Source of the DNA: Rhizobiales bacterium CCH10-E5
GTDB lineage: Bacteria > Pseudomonadota > Alphaproteobacteria > Rhizobiales > Beijerinckiaceae
Assembly (NCBI GenBank): GCA_001556125.1
Contig: LSIG01000008.1
Span: 13,150-77,149, forward strand
Length of the DNA: 64,000 nt
Reading direction: 5' to 3'
A model generated the notes under the pieces. The model was not told where the DNA came from, searched no databases, and was given only the letters and a program-made list of their open reading frames with translations. The translations under genes were made by a program, and so were the position numbers. Shown piece after piece: positions 15,456 to 24,702 of the stretch; the stretch's first letter is position 1, and each line of letters starts with the position of its first letter.

Positions 15456-15737
15456 ATGGTCATCACCGTATCGCTCCCCGCCTTCCTCGGCCGCTCCGAA
15501 GCGGCCACCTTCCGCAACCAGCTGCTCGTCGCGCTGGAACAGAAGGAAAGCATCGCCGTGGAATGTGCCGAGGCCGGGCCGCTGCCCAGCCTGTGGATCC
15601 AGCTGCTGCATTCCGCCGCGACCAGCGCGAAGGCGCGGGGACTGTCCGTCTCGCTGAGGGCAGCCTCCGCGGAGTGCCGCGAATCCCTGCGGGCGATCGG
15701 TTTCGATCCCGCTCACAGCGCTCTCGTTCTGGAGTGA
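15456..15737 (+). CDS. STAS-domain protein in chemotaxis operon
   Basis: 93-residue single-domain protein with the STAS layout: VTVSLPAFLGRSEAATFRN-like start, a VECAEAGPLPSLWIQLLHSA segment at the usual anti-sigma-antagonist loop, and SLRAASAECRESLRAIGFD at the C-terminus. The canonical phosphorylatable D-S/T pair is replaced around AGPLPS, so classical kinase control is uncertain. It stops five bases before cheY and is clearly part of the operon. STAS proteins occur at the head of several proteobacterial che clusters; the molecular role is not established from sequence. Confidence 0.75.
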   Translation: MVITVSLPAFLGRSEAATFRNQLLVALEQKESIAVECAEAGPLPSLWIQLLHSAATSAKARGLSVSLRAASAECRESLRAIGFDPAHSALVLE

Positions 15738-15742
15738 TTTGA

Positions 15743-16102
15743 ATGCGCATCCTCGCCATCGACGACACCAAGACCCTGCTCAGTCTGCTCAGCCTGACTC
15801 TGCGCAATGCCGGCCACGAGGTGGCTGAGGCGGAGAACGGTGAGGAAGGCTTGGTGAAGTTCGACCAGTTCAAGCCCGACCTGGTGATCACCGATCTCAA
15901 CATGCCGCTCATGGACGGCATCGAGTTCACCCGTGCCTGCCGCGCCCGCCCGGCCGGCCAGAACACGCCGATCATCGTGCTGACCACGGAAAACGGCGCC
16001 GAGATCAAGGCGGAGGGCCGGCGCGCCGGCGCCAGCGCCTGGATGGTCAAGCCGTTCGAGCCCAACACCCTGCTCGGCCTCGTCGCCCGCTACCAGAACT
16101 GA
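15743..16102 (+). CDS. cheY: Chemotaxis response regulator CheY
   Basis: 119-residue single receiver domain. Canonical residues are all present: acidic pair D7-D8 (AIDDTKT), phospho-acceptor D51 (VITDLNMPLMDG), switch Thr in IVLTTENG and Lys in WMVKPFEP. It sits nine bases upstream of cheA and is the likely cognate phospho-acceptor of this CheA. It may act on the flagellar motor or as a phosphate sink; a second CheY is encoded at 23470. Confidence 0.93.
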   Translation: MRILAIDDTKTLLSLLSLTLRNAGHEVAEAENGEEGLVKFDQFKPDLVITDLNMPLMDGIEFTRACRARPAGQNTPIIVLTTENGAEIKAEGRRAGASAWMVKPFEPNTLLGLVARYQN

Positions 16103-16111
16103 GGCCTGTCC

Positions 16112-18400
16112 ATGGATCCGTTGGCCGAACTCAAGCAGACTTTCTTCCAGGAGTGCGAAGAGCTCCTGGGGGCGCTCGAATCGCGCCTGCAGGCGCTGGA
16201 CGAAGGCTCGACGGACCCTGAGGATGTCAATGCCGCCTTCCGCGCCATTCACTCGATCAAGGGCGGCGCGGGCGCCTTCGGCTGCACCGAACTGGTCTCC
16301 TTCGCGCATGTCTTCGAGGCCTCGCTCGACCATCTGAGGTCGGGCCGCGTCGCCATCGAGGACGCGCCCTTCACGCTGTTCCTGCGCTGCTCCGATGCCG
16401 TCGCGGATCTCGTCTCCGCCGCCCGCAACGACGAACCGGCCCGGCCGCGCCCCGATCTGCTGGAAGCGCTCGAGCAGGTCGGCAAGGCTCCCGGCGAGGC
16501 GCCGAAGGCCGCCGCTCCGGCGCCCGCCGCGCCCGCAGCCCCTGCCGCGGCCAGTGATGATCCTCCCGGCGTCGCGGCGCTCGGCAATTTGCTCGCCATG
16601 GTCGAGGCCAAGACCGCGGCCCCTGCCGACTCCGGCTGGGACGACGCTCCCGTCGCTTCGCAGAAGCCCGGCCGCGATGTCGTGCTGCGCATCTCGCCGG
16701 AGGCGGACCTGTTCCGCCGCGTCATCGAGCCCCGCGTCGTCTTCGCGTCCCTGCCCGCCGATGACATCGTTTCGATCGCCTGCGATCTGAGCCATGTCCC
16801 GGCCCTGGAGACGATCGACGTCTCAGACTGCTTCATGCGCTTCGTCGTGACGATGAGGACGGAGCTCTCGGTCGAGGAGATCGCGAGCCGCTTCGACTTC
16901 ACGCTGGCGACCGAAGAATTCCAGATCGAGATTCTGTCGGAGGCCTCCGCCGCAGCCGCCGCTCCGGCCCCGGCCGCCGAGGCCGCCCCCGCCGCACCCA
17001 GCGGCGAGGTTCCCGGCTCGGTTGCGGCCGATCTCTCGGCCATCCTTGCCAAGCTCGGCCCGGCCACGGCCGCGGCCGCGCAGCCCGACATCCAGCCGGC
17101 TGCGCCCGCGCCGGCTGCGAAGCCCGCCGCCGAAGCACCGGCCGCGCCCAAGCCTGCGGCCCGCGCGCCTGCCAACGACGCCGCAGCCGCGCGCCAGCGC
17201 CAGGCCGTCAGCGTCCGCGTCGATCTCGACCGCATCGACAAGCTGATGAACCTGGTAGGTGAGATCGTCATCACCCAGTCCATGCTCGTCGAATGCGTCC
17301 GTTCGCTGCCCTACGACGTCTACGCCAAGACCGCCGAAGGCATCCTGACGCTCTCGCGCCAGACCCGCGAGCTGCAGGACCACGTCATGGCGGTGCGCGC
17401 GCAGCCGGTTAAGGCCGTGTTCCAGCGCATGCCGCGCCTCGTCCGCGAACTGGCCCAGACGCTCGGCAAGGAAGTGCGCCTCGTGCTCGAGGGCGAGAAC
17501 ACCGAGGTCGACAAGACGATCATCGAGGAACTGGCCGACCCACTGACCCATATGATCCGCAACTCGATGGATCACGGGCTGGAGACGCCGGAAGACCGCA
17601 TCGCCGCCGGCAAGAGCCCGGAAGGCACAATCAAGCTGATCGCCGAGCATCGCGCCGGGCGCATCGTCATCTCGGTTACCGACGACGGGCGCGGTATCGG
17701 CCGCGAAAAGCTGCTCGCCAAGGCCCGCTCGCGTGGCCTGGTCGGCGCCGACGAGAAGCTCGCGCCGGAGGAGATCGACCAGCTGATCTTCGCCGCCGGC
17801 CTCTCCACTGCCGAGGTCATCAGCGACGTCTCGGGCCGCGGCGTCGGCATGGACGTGGTGCGCCGGAACGTGGAATCGCTCGGTGGCCGCATCAGCGTCG
17901 ATTCCGAGCCGGGTCGGGGCTGCAAGTTCACCCTCGCCCTGCCGCTGACGCTGGCCGTGCTCGAGGGCATGGTCATCCGCTGCGGCTCGGACCGCTACGT
18001 CATCCCGATCGCAAGCGTGATCGAGACGCAGCACCTGGCCTCGACGCCGATCGAGCATCTGACCTTCGGCCAGGAGGTTCTGCGCTGGCGCGGCGAGATC
18101 ACTCCGCTGCACCGCCTCGGCGCCGTGATGGGCTCTTCCGGCACGCGCAACGAGAACATCATCATCATCGCCGAGACTGAACGCGGCGACAATGTCGGCA
18201 TCGCGGTCGACGAGATCGTCGGCCAGCAGCAGGTCGTCGTGAAGAGCCTCGAAGGCAATTACGGCACGGTCCACGGCGCTTCCGCCGCGACCATCCTGGG
18301 TGACGGCCTCGTCGCCCTCATCCTCGACGTCGACTCCATGCTCCGCCTCGCCGCCTCCGGCGAGCGCAACCCCGCAACCGAACTGAAACTGGCTGGATGA
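16112..18400 (+). CDS. cheA: Chemotaxis histidine kinase CheA
   Basis: Central kinase of the array, 762 residues. Domains in order: HPt (about 1-110) with phospho-histidine H47 in FRAIHSIKGGAGAFG; Ala/Pro linker; a P2-like segment (about 190-275); a second long Ala/Pro-rich linker (about 280-365); dimerisation helices from VDLDRIDKLMNLVGEIVITQ; ATPase with N box NSMDHGLETPEDR and G boxes DDGRGIG and GRGVGMDVV; C-terminal CheW-like domain (about 620-762). The two linkers are unusually Ala/Pro-rich and low complexity. Its stop overlaps the cheW start (ATGA). Confidence 0.96.
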   Translation: MDPLAELKQTFFQECEELLGALESRLQALDEGSTDPEDVNAAFRAIHSIKGGAGAFGCTELVSFAHVFEASLDHLRSGRVAIEDAPFTLFLRCSDAVADLVSAARNDEPARPRPDLLEALEQVGKAPGEAPKAAAPAPAAPAAPAAASDDPPGVAALGNLLAMVEAKTAAPADSGWDDAPVASQKPGRDVVLRISPEADLFRRVIEPRVVFASLPADDIVSIACDLSHVPALETIDVSDCFMRFVVTMRTELSVEEIASRFDFTLATEEFQIEILSEASAAAAAPAPAAEAAPAAPSGEVPGSVAADLSAILAKLGPATAAAAQPDIQPAAPAPAAKPAAEAPAAPKPAARAPANDAAAARQRQAVSVRVDLDRIDKLMNLVGEIVITQSMLVECVRSLPYDVYAKTAEGILTLSRQTRELQDHVMAVRAQPVKAVFQRMPRLVRELAQTLGKEVRLVLEGENTEVDKTIIEELADPLTHMIRNSMDHGLETPEDRIAAGKSPEGTIKLIAEHRAGRIVISVTDDGRGIGREKLLAKARSRGLVGADEKLAPEEIDQLIFAAGLSTAEVISDVSGRGVGMDVVRRNVESLGGRISVDSEPGRGCKFTLALPLTLAVLEGMVIRCGSDRYVIPIASVIETQHLASTPIEHLTFGQEVLRWRGEITPLHRLGAVMGSSGTRNENIIIIAETERGDNVGIAVDEIVGQQQVVVKSLEGNYGTVHGASAATILGDGLVALILDVDSMLRLAASGERNPATELKLAG

Positions 18401-18915
18401 CCATGACCCTGCAACTCGGCGAAAAGCACTTCTCGTCGGCGCAGCCGGAATCCGCGGCGCGCCGGATCGTGACCTTCAAGGTCGGCGATCGCACCTTCGG
18501 GATCGATGTCGGAATGGTCCGCGAGATCAAGGGCTGGCAGGCCACGACCCCGCTGCCGCATGCGGCTCCGCATGTCCGCGGCGTGCTGAACCTGCGCGGC
18601 GTGATCCTGGCGGTCTACGACCTGCGTACCTCGATCGGCCTCGGCACCACCAACGCCACCGCGACCCATGTGATCGTCGTCGTCGATGTCGAGGACAAGG
18701 TCGCCGGCCTGCTGGTCGACTCGGTGTCGGATATCGTCGACGTGCCGGTCAGCGCGGTTCGCCCGGCGCCGGATCTGGAGCGTGACGAGCACGGCCTGAT
18801 CGAAGGGCTCGTGCTGCTCGACACCGACATCGTCGCGCTGCTCGACCTCGCGGCGGTGATCCGCGACGGTGGCGCCGAGGGTCAGCAGGTGGCGAAGGTC
18901 GCCCGCGCAAGCTGA
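18397..18915 (+). CDS. cheW: Chemotaxis coupling protein CheW
   Basis: Adaptor linking transducers to CheA, 172 residues. The CheW fold is seen from [20 protein letters not shown] through [20 protein letters not shown], the conserved R-G-x-I-L-x-V-x-D-L-R strand, and [15 protein letters not shown]. The start overlaps the cheA stop by ATGA; an in-frame ATG two codons later (18403) is also possible. The gene precedes the membrane transducer by 26 bases in the operon. Confidence 0.94.
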   Translation: MTMTLQLGEKHFSSAQPESAARRIVTFKVGDRTFGIDVGMVREIKGWQATTPLPHAAPHVRGVLNLRGVILAVYDLRTSIGLGTTNATATHVIVVVDVEDKVAGLLVDSVSDIVDVPVSAVRPAPDLERDEHGLIEGLVLLDTDIVALLDLAAVIRDGGAEGQQVAKVARAS

Positions 18916-18941
18916 ACCTCAAGCAAAGACGGGCCCGAGGA

Positions 18942-20909
18942 GTGGCGTTGCAGGAAGCGCGGGCCGAACAAGAAACGACAGAATCAATGGGCAGCGCCCT
19001 CGGTCCATCCACGCGAACGGGTTTCGAGACCCCGCTCCTCGTCGCCGCCGCCGCGCTCCTGGCCGGCGGCGCGGCCGGGGGTCTCGGTTATCAGGCTGCC
19101 CTCGGCCATCTCGACGCCGTTTCGCTGATCGGGCTCGGCGTTGCTGGGCTCGGCGCTATCGTTGCGTCCAGCTGGGCCGTTTCCCGTCGCATCCACCATC
19201 CGATCCGGAGCTTGCGCGAGGCCGTTCTGCGCAGCGCCGCCGGTGAAAACGTTCCAGCTCCCTATCTCGACCGAGCCGACGCGATCGGCGATCTCGCCCG
19301 CGGGCTGCAGGCGCTTCAGGATGCGGGAGATGAATCTGCCCGTCTGCGCGCCGCGCTCGACGGCTGCCGCACCAGCATGATGGTTTGCGATGGCGAAGGC
19401 CGCGTCGTCTACGTCAACGCCGCGCTGTTGCGTTTCTTCGGCGAGGCGCAGGAGGATTTCCGCCTCGCCTTTCCGGGCTGTTCGGCGAAGGACATGCTCG
19501 GCCGCGTGATGGAGAGCGTGCAGGCGCGCGCGGGATTCCAGACCGGGACGCAGCCGCCGATCCGCTTCACGCTCGGGCGCCGCACGGTGTCGCTGTCGCT
19601 GACGCCGGTGAACCGGGCCGATGGGCGCCGCCTCGGCACCGCCGTCGAATGGGACGAGACAACCGATGAGCTGACCGCCGCTGCGGAAGTGGCCGAGATC
19701 GTTGCAGCGGCGGTTGAAGGCGATTTCTCGCGCCGGGTGCCGCTCGCGGGGAAGTCCGACGCCCTGCAGCGCATCGCAGAGGGCATGAACGAGATCAACG
19801 CCGTGGTCGAAAGCGCGGTCGGCGAGTTTGCCGCCGTCGTCAGCGGACTGGCGGAGGGCGATCTGACGCGGCGCATGAATGGCAGCTATCGCGGCCGTCT
19901 CGCCGATCTGAAGTCGGACCTCAACGCCGCGCTGGCGCATCTCGAGGAGACGGTCGCCACGATCCAGGGGACGGCCGGCCATGTCGCCCGCGCGGCTGCC
20001 GAGATCGACAGCGGTGCCGGCGACCTCGCCGAGCGGACCGAGCAGACCGCCGCCAATCTCGAGGAAACCGCCGCCACCACCGAGCAGCTCGCCGCGTCGG
20101 TGAAGCACAGCGCCGGGCGCTCGCGCGAGGCGACCGACCTCGCCAACGAGGCGATGGGCGTCGCGCAGGACGGCAAGGACGTCGTGTCCCAGGCCGTGGG
20201 CGCGATCGAGCGGATCGAGAGCTCCTCGGAGCGGATCTCCGAGATCGTCTCGGTGATCGACGACATCGCCTTCCAGACCAATCTGCTGGCGCTCAACGCG
20301 GCTGTCGAGGCTGCCCGCGCGGGCGATGCCGGGCGCGGCTTCGCGGTGGTCGCCTCGGAGGTGCGGGCTCTCGCCCAGCGTTCGGGGCAGGCCGCCAAGG
20401 ACATCAAAGGCCTCATCGTCAGCTCGAACGAACAGGTCGGGGAGGGCGTTCGTTTCGTGCGCTCGACCGGCGAGGCGCTGGAGCGGATCGTCACGGCGAC
20501 CGGCAAGGTCTCGGCCACGATCGTCGAGATCTCGCAGGCCGCGGCCGAGCAGGCCCACGGCATCGAGGAGATGAGCCGCGCCGTCGCCCAGATGGACGAG
20601 ACGACGCAGCAGAATTCGGCCTTGGCCGAGCAGAGCGCCACCTCCGCGACCGAGCTGATGAGCGAGATCGCGACGCTGCGGCGTCTGGTTTCGTTCTTCC
20701 GCGCGGACGGCGCGCCGGTGCCGCAGCCGGTGGCCGTCGCTGCACGGGCTCCGGTGGAGACGCCGCGGGCGGCGAGGCCGGCTGCGCCGGTTCGACCGGC
20801 CGCGAAAACACACGAAACGCGTCGGCAGGAGCCGGCGACGAAAACCTGGCAGGAGCCACGCCGGCGTGTCGCCGGCGGCGGACGCGCCGATGACTGGGCG
20901 GAGTTCTAA
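18942..20909 (+). CDS. Methyl-accepting chemotaxis protein with PAS domain and CheR-tether tail
   Basis: 655-residue inner-membrane transducer. Two transmembrane helices (about 30-52 and 60-78) are joined by only a few residues, so there is no periplasmic sensor. Then come a HAMP-like segment ([15 protein letters not shown]), a PAS domain (about 140-235, [20 protein letters not shown]), further HAMP units ([18 protein letters not shown]) and the signalling hairpin with tip [20 protein letters not shown]. An Ala/Pro linker leads to the terminal DWAEF, fitting the x-W-x-x-F pentapeptide that tethers CheR/CheB. Start uncertain: GTG 18942 abuts GAGGA; TTG 18948 has better spacing; ATG 18987 is further in. 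Sensing is probably cytosolic or redox-linked through PAS. Confidence 0.93.
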   Translation: MALQEARAEQETTESMGSALGPSTRTGFETPLLVAAAALLAGGAAGGLGYQAALGHLDAVSLIGLGVAGLGAIVASSWAVSRRIHHPIRSLREAVLRSAAGENVPAPYLDRADAIGDLARGLQALQDAGDESARLRAALDGCRTSMMVCDGEGRVVYVNAALLRFFGEAQEDFRLAFPGCSAKDMLGRVMESVQARAGFQTGTQPPIRFTLGRRTVSLSLTPVNRADGRRLGTAVEWDETTDELTAAAEVAEIVAAAVEGDFSRRVPLAGKSDALQRIAEGMNEINAVVESAVGEFAAVVSGLAEGDLTRRMNGSYRGRLADLKSDLNAALAHLEETVATIQGTAGHVARAAAEIDSGAGDLAERTEQTAANLEETAATTEQLAASVKHSAGRSREATDLANEAMGVAQDGKDVVSQAVGAIERIESSSERISEIVSVIDDIAFQTNLLALNAAVEAARAGDAGRGFAVVASEVRALAQRSGQAAKDIKGLIVSSNEQVGEGVRFVRSTGEALERIVTATGKVSATIVEISQAAAEQAHGIEEMSRAVAQMDETTQQNSALAEQSATSATELMSEIATLRRLVSFFRADGAPVPQPVAVAARAPVETPRAARPAAPVRPAAKTHETRRQEPATKTWQEPRRRVAGGGRADDWAEF

Positions 20910-20914
20910 GTTCC

Positions 20915-21778
20915 ATGTCGAGATCCAGTACCGCGCTGGCCCAACCGCAACTGACCGACGTCACGCTGACGCGCGACGACATGGGCTTCATCTCCAAGCT
21001 CGTCTACGAGCATGCGGGCATCGTCATCCGCGAGCACAAGGAGGCGATGACGCGCGGCCGCCTCGCCCGGCGCGTCAAGGCGCTCGGCCTGCACTCCGTC
21101 GCGGAGTACTGCGCCTATCTCAAGACCCCGCAGGCGGCGGACGAAATCCCCGAACTGATCAACGCGGTCACGACCAACCACACCTCGTTCTTCCGCGAGC
21201 GGCACCATTTCGACCATCTGCGCAAGGATGTGCTGCCGCGGCTGGTGCAGGAGCGCTGCGGACGTCGGGGCCGCATCCGGATCTGGTGCTCGGCGGCGTC
21301 CTCCGGCGAGGAGCCCTACAGCATCGCCGCGGTCTCGCGCGACGTGCTCGGCAACCGCAGCGATGTCGACTTCAAGATCCTGGCGACTGACATCGACACC
21401 GACATCCTGGCCAAGGCCGAGGCCGCGGTCTATTCGCCGGACCAGTTCGACCGGCTGCCCTCCGATGTGAAGCCGCTGCTCAAGCTGGAGAACTCCAGCC
21501 GCGGCGAGGCGCGCATCAGCGAGGATCTGCGCCGGATGATCGCGTTCAAGCGGCTGAACCTGATCGAACGCTGGCCGATGAGCGGCCCCTTCGACGTGAT
21601 CTTCTGCCGGAACGTCTTCATTTATTTCGACACGCAGACCAAGGCCTCCATCCTCGATCGCTTCGTCACGCTGCTCGCGCCGGGCGGGTTTCTCTATCTC
21701 GGCCATTCCGAATCGCTGCCCCAGCCCCACCCTCAACTCCGGCTGATCGGCCGCACGATCTATGAGAGACTGCCATGA
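20915..21778 (+). CDS. cheR: Chemotaxis protein methyltransferase CheR
   Basis: Methylates glutamates of transducers using S-adenosylmethionine, 287 residues. The N-terminal helical CheR_N domain (about 17-75, FISKLVYEHAGIVIREHKEA) is followed by the catalytic Rossmann domain with TNHTSFFRERHHF, the SAM motif RIWCSAASSGEEPYSIA, FKILATDIDTDIL, and FDVIFCRNVFIYFD. It starts five bases after the transducer that carries the tether pentapeptide. The stop overlaps the cheD start by ATGA. Confidence 0.96.
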   Translation: MSRSSTALAQPQLTDVTLTRDDMGFISKLVYEHAGIVIREHKEAMTRGRLARRVKALGLHSVAEYCAYLKTPQAADEIPELINAVTTNHTSFFRERHHFDHLRKDVLPRLVQERCGRRGRIRIWCSAASSGEEPYSIAAVSRDVLGNRSDVDFKILATDIDTDILAKAEAAVYSPDQFDRLPSDVKPLLKLENSSRGEARISEDLRRMIAFKRLNLIERWPMSGPFDVIFCRNVFIYFDTQTKASILDRFVTLLAPGGFLYLGHSESLPQPHPQLRLIGRTIYERLP

Positions 21779-22368
21779 GCGTCGCGCGTTCCTCCCGCCG
21801 CTATTTCGATCCGCGCTTCGAGGCGACCATCATCACGGTCGCGCCGGGCGAGCATGAAATCACCGCCGCCAAGGACGAGATCGTGGCGACGGTGCTGGGT
21901 TCCTGCGTCTCCGTCTGCATGCGCGATCCGCAGGCCGGGGTCGGCGGCCTCAACCACTTCCTGCTGCCGAAGAACAACGGCGCCTCCGACGCCAGCGCCG
22001 GCGAGCGCTATGGCGACACGGCGATGGAGGTGCTGATCAATGGGCTGTTGAAGCGTGGCGCGAGGCGCGGCAATCTGGAGGCCAAGGTCTTCGGCGGCGC
22101 GCGCGTTCTCTCCGGAGCGACGATGCTGGCGATCGGCGACGGCAACATCGCCTTCGTGACCGAATTCCTCAATCGCGAGGGCATCCCGGTCGTCTCGAAG
22201 GATGTCGGCGGGACGCGCTCGCGGCGCATCCACTACCAGCCCTCGACGGGGCGGGCCTGGGTCCAGCACGTCCAGTCGACGGCGCGTGATCCCGAGCACC
22301 AGCAGGAAGTCGCGTATCTCAACCGGCTCAAGACGCAGCCCGTGGCGGGTGAAGTGGAGGTCTGGTGA
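21775..22368 (+). CDS. cheD: Chemoreceptor glutamine deamidase CheD
   Basis: Deamidates receptor glutamines and may bind CheC-type phosphatases, 197 residues. The family core is intact: VLGSCVSVCMRDP with the catalytic cysteine, GGLNHFLLP with the catalytic histidine, and KVFGGARVL. The C-terminus is longer than in Thermotoga CheD (DVGGTRSRRIHYQPSTGRAW and a basic tail). No CheC or CheX is seen in the window. It is coupled on both sides: ATGA with cheR, and its TGA (22366-22368) overlaps the cheB start. Confidence 0.95.
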   Translation: MSVARSSRRYFDPRFEATIITVAPGEHEITAAKDEIVATVLGSCVSVCMRDPQAGVGGLNHFLLPKNNGASDASAGERYGDTAMEVLINGLLKRGARRGNLEAKVFGGARVLSGATMLAIGDGNIAFVTEFLNREGIPVVSKDVGGTRSRRIHYQPSTGRAWVQHVQSTARDPEHQQEVAYLNRLKTQPVAGEVEVW

Positions 22369-23459
22369 TGACGGGCATGACCCCTTCCGCCGGCAGTCCG
22401 GTCAAGGTTCTGGTCGTGGACGATTCCGTCCTGATGCAGAAGCTGATGACGCAGATCATCGACGGCGCGCCCGGCTTCAAGGTGATCGGCATCGCCGGCA
22501 GTGCCGAAGAGGGCTGGGACAAGATCCAGGAGCTTCGTCCGGACGTCGTGACGCTCGATCTCGAGCTGCCCGGCCGGCACGGCCTCAAGCTGCTGGCGCG
22601 CGTCCTCAAGCAGGACCCTCTGCCCGTGCTGATCGTCTCGGCGTTCGGCGGGCCCGGCGCCGACAACACGATTCAGGCGCTCGAACTCGGCGCAATAGAC
22701 TTCATCGAGAAGCCGGACGGCACGACGTACACGCTCGAAGGCTTCATGAAGCATCTGGTGGGCGCGCTTCAGCGCGCCTCGGCCAGCCGCCGCATGTTCG
22801 CCTCGCGGCGCGAGAGCGCGCCCGCCCGGGTGGCGGCGCCGCGCGAGCCGGTAAGGGCAGGGGGCAAGGCCTCCTTCATCGCCATCGGCGCCTCGACCGG
22901 GGGCGTGCCGGCGGTGCAGGTGGTGATGCGCGATCTTGCGCATCTGCGTCTGCCAATCGCGGTCGTCCAGCACATGCCTCCGGGCTATACGGCGAAGTTC
23001 GCCGCGCGCCTGGCCACGGCCACGGGGCTCGACGTGCGCGAAGCGAGCGACGGGGACCGGCTGAAGCCCGGCATGGCGGTGGTCGCGCCCGGCGGGCCGC
23101 GCCATCTCGAGATCGAGGAGCGGCGCGGCGAGTTCGTCTGCGCCCTGCGCGAGGGGCCGCTGGTCAGCGGGCATTCGCCCTCGGTCGACGTGATGTTCCA
23201 CTCGGTCGCGCGCAGCATCGGCCAGCATGCGATTGGCATCCTGCTGACGGGCATGGGCCGAGACGGCGCTGATGGTTTGTTAGCCATGCGCAAATCGGGC
23301 GCGGAGACGTTAATCCAAAGTGGGGAAACCTGTGTGGTAAACGGGATGCCGAAAGCGGCGTTCGAGATCGGTGCCGCCGACCGGGTTGTGGCCCTCGACC
23401 AGATCGGGGCCGCGGTGAGCAACCTGCTCGGCGAGCGGTCGCATCTGCGGTCCGCATAA
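22368..23459 (+). CDS. cheB: Chemotaxis methylesterase/response regulator CheB
   Basis: Removes methyl groups from transducers when phosphorylated, 363 residues. Receiver domain (about 12-130) with D18-D19 and phospho-acceptor D64 (VTLDLELPG), a short basic linker, then the esterase domain with active-site Ser in IGASTGGVPA, His in VVQHMPPGYTAKFA and Asp in LLTGMGRDGADGL. ATG 22368 is chosen because GGAGG lies seven bases upstream; GTG 22365 would add one residue. The following cheY starts eleven bases downstream. Confidence 0.95.
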   Translation: MTGMTPSAGSPVKVLVVDDSVLMQKLMTQIIDGAPGFKVIGIAGSAEEGWDKIQELRPDVVTLDLELPGRHGLKLLARVLKQDPLPVLIVSAFGGPGADNTIQALELGAIDFIEKPDGTTYTLEGFMKHLVGALQRASASRRMFASRRESAPARVAAPREPVRAGGKASFIAIGASTGGVPAVQVVMRDLAHLRLPIAVVQHMPPGYTAKFAARLATATGLDVREASDGDRLKPGMAVVAPGGPRHLEIEERRGEFVCALREGPLVSGHSPSVDVMFHSVARSIGQHAIGILLTGMGRDGADGLLAMRKSGAETLIQSGETCVVNGMPKAAFEIGAADRVVALDQIGAAVSNLLGERSHLRSA

Positions 23460-23469
23460 GGAGATCGTG

Positions 23470-23859
23470 ATGAAGGCGAGAAGCGAGTACAGGATCCTCG
23501 TGGTCGACGACCAGAAGAGCATGCGCGGCCTCGCGACGTACTTCCTGAAGCAGATCGAGTTTCAGGACATCGACGAGGCCGAGAACGCGCGCGAAGCGCT
23601 GATGAAGATGCAGACGAAGCGCTATGATCTGCTTCTGCTCGACTGGAACATGGACGGCATGAGCGGCATCGATCTGCTGCGCGCCATCCGCTCCGTGCCG
23701 GAGCTGAACCAGATCAAGATCATCATGGCGACCTCGGAGCGTTCGGTCGACAAGATGGACGAGGCGACCTCGAACGGCGCCGACCACTATGTCGTGAAGC
23801 CCTATGAGCTGCGCGACCTCGAGGTCCGCGTGAAGAAGGTGCTGTCACTGAGCAACTAA
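23470..23859 (+). CDS. cheY: Chemotaxis response regulator CheY (second copy)
   Basis: 129-residue receiver with VVDDQKS acidic pair, phospho-acceptor in LLLLDWNMDGMSG, switch Thr in IIMATSERS and Lys in YVVKPYELRD. The DWNMDGMSG context and the internal IEFQDIDEAENAREAL are typical of motor-directed CheY proteins. ATG 23470 is preferred since AAGGAG lies six bases upstream; GTG 23467 has only three bases spacing. Last gene of the operon, followed by a terminator hairpin. Confidence 0.93.
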   Translation: MKARSEYRILVVDDQKSMRGLATYFLKQIEFQDIDEAENAREALMKMQTKRYDLLLLDWNMDGMSGIDLLRAIRSVPELNQIKIIMATSERSVDKMDEATSNGADHYVVKPYELRDLEVRVKKVLSLSN

Positions 23860-23914
23860 GCGGCGTCGGTGGGTTCTCCCGGCTCCCTCCGCGCGTCTGC
23901 GAACGAGACGAAAC

Positions 23915-23951
23915 GTGCCCCGGGCCGAAAGGCCGCGGGGCACATCCGTTT
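23915..23951 (+). terminator. Intrinsic terminator of the chemotaxis operon
   Basis: GTGCCCCG-GGCC (23915-23926), GAAA tetraloop, GGCC-g-CGGGGCAC (23931-23943) with one bulged G, followed by ATCCGTTTT. It starts 56 bases after the second cheY stop. Stable GC-rich stem with a short U-run. Confidence 0.75.
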
Positions 23952-24029
23952 TGGATCGGGCAACGTATAGGGCATGATCTGCAACGCCGGGTGGTGGAAC
24001 GCCGCCCGCCAGCCAGGAGGGATCATGTC

Positions 24030-24599
24030 ATGACCTTGCGGCGTCGAGAGGTTCTGGGATGGCTGGCCGGGGCCTGCGCCCTGCCGGCAACGGCGGGCGG
24101 CGCGGCGGCGCAGACGGCAGCCACGGCCTCCTCCTTCACCTTCACGCGCGCCGGCGGCGGCCGGATGCCGCTGGCGGATTACCGTGGCCGACCGGTGCTG
24201 ATCGTCAACACCGCGACGAATTGCGGCTTCGCCGGGCAGTTCGCCTCGCTGGAACAGCTCTGGCAGCGCTATCGCGCCCGCGGCCTGATGCTGATCGCCG
24301 TGCCGAGCAATGATTTCGGCGGGCAGGAGCCGCTGGAGGGCGCCGCCATCGCCGAGGCTGCCCGCCAGACCCACGGGGCGACCTATGCCTTCGCCGAGAA
24401 GAGCGTGGTGAGGGGCCCTGAGGCGCACCCCTTCTATCGCTGGGCCGCGGCCCAGCGCCCGAGCGAGACGCCGCGCTGGAACTTCCACAAATATCTCGTC
24501 GGCCGCTCCGGCGAGCTGCTCGGCGGCTACTCCTCGATCACCGATCCGATCGGGCCGCAGCTGGTGCGGGCGATCGGCCAGGAGCTCCAGGCAGGCTGA
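24030..24599 (+). CDS. Glutathione peroxidase-family protein, Tat-exported
   Basis: Thiol peroxidase of the glutathione peroxidase family, 189 residues. Peroxidatic C65 lies in NTATNCGFAGQF; the VPSNDFGGQEP and WNFHKYLVG motifs supply the Gln, Trp and Asn of the catalytic tetrad. The N-terminus is a twin-arginine signal (RRREVLGWLAG, then ALPATAGGAAAQ), so the protein is probably periplasmic. ATG 24030 follows AGGAGG at nine bases and begins directly at the signal; upstream in-frame codons read through the terminator region. It probably uses thioredoxin-like or other thiol donors rather than glutathione. Monocistronic by position. Confidence 0.9.
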   Translation: MTLRRREVLGWLAGACALPATAGGAAAQTAATASSFTFTRAGGGRMPLADYRGRPVLIVNTATNCGFAGQFASLEQLWQRYRARGLMLIAVPSNDFGGQEPLEGAAIAEAARQTHGATYAFAEKSVVRGPEAHPFYRWAAAQRPSETPRWNFHKYLVGRSGELLGGYSSITDPIGPQLVRAIGQELQAG

Positions 24600-24702
24600 C
24601 GACGCAGGCGTGGCGAGCGCGGCGGACATGGGCGCGGGATAGGCGGCTGGCACCGATTTCGCTAAGCCGCGTCGTCGCCCCCGCCTGCCGCCGAGGTTTT
24701 CC

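Noticed and set aside
16980..17210. Apparent repeat in cheA
   Set aside because: This is codon-level low complexity in the Ala/Pro linker, not a DNA repeat or CRISPR array; there are no regular repeat-spacer units.
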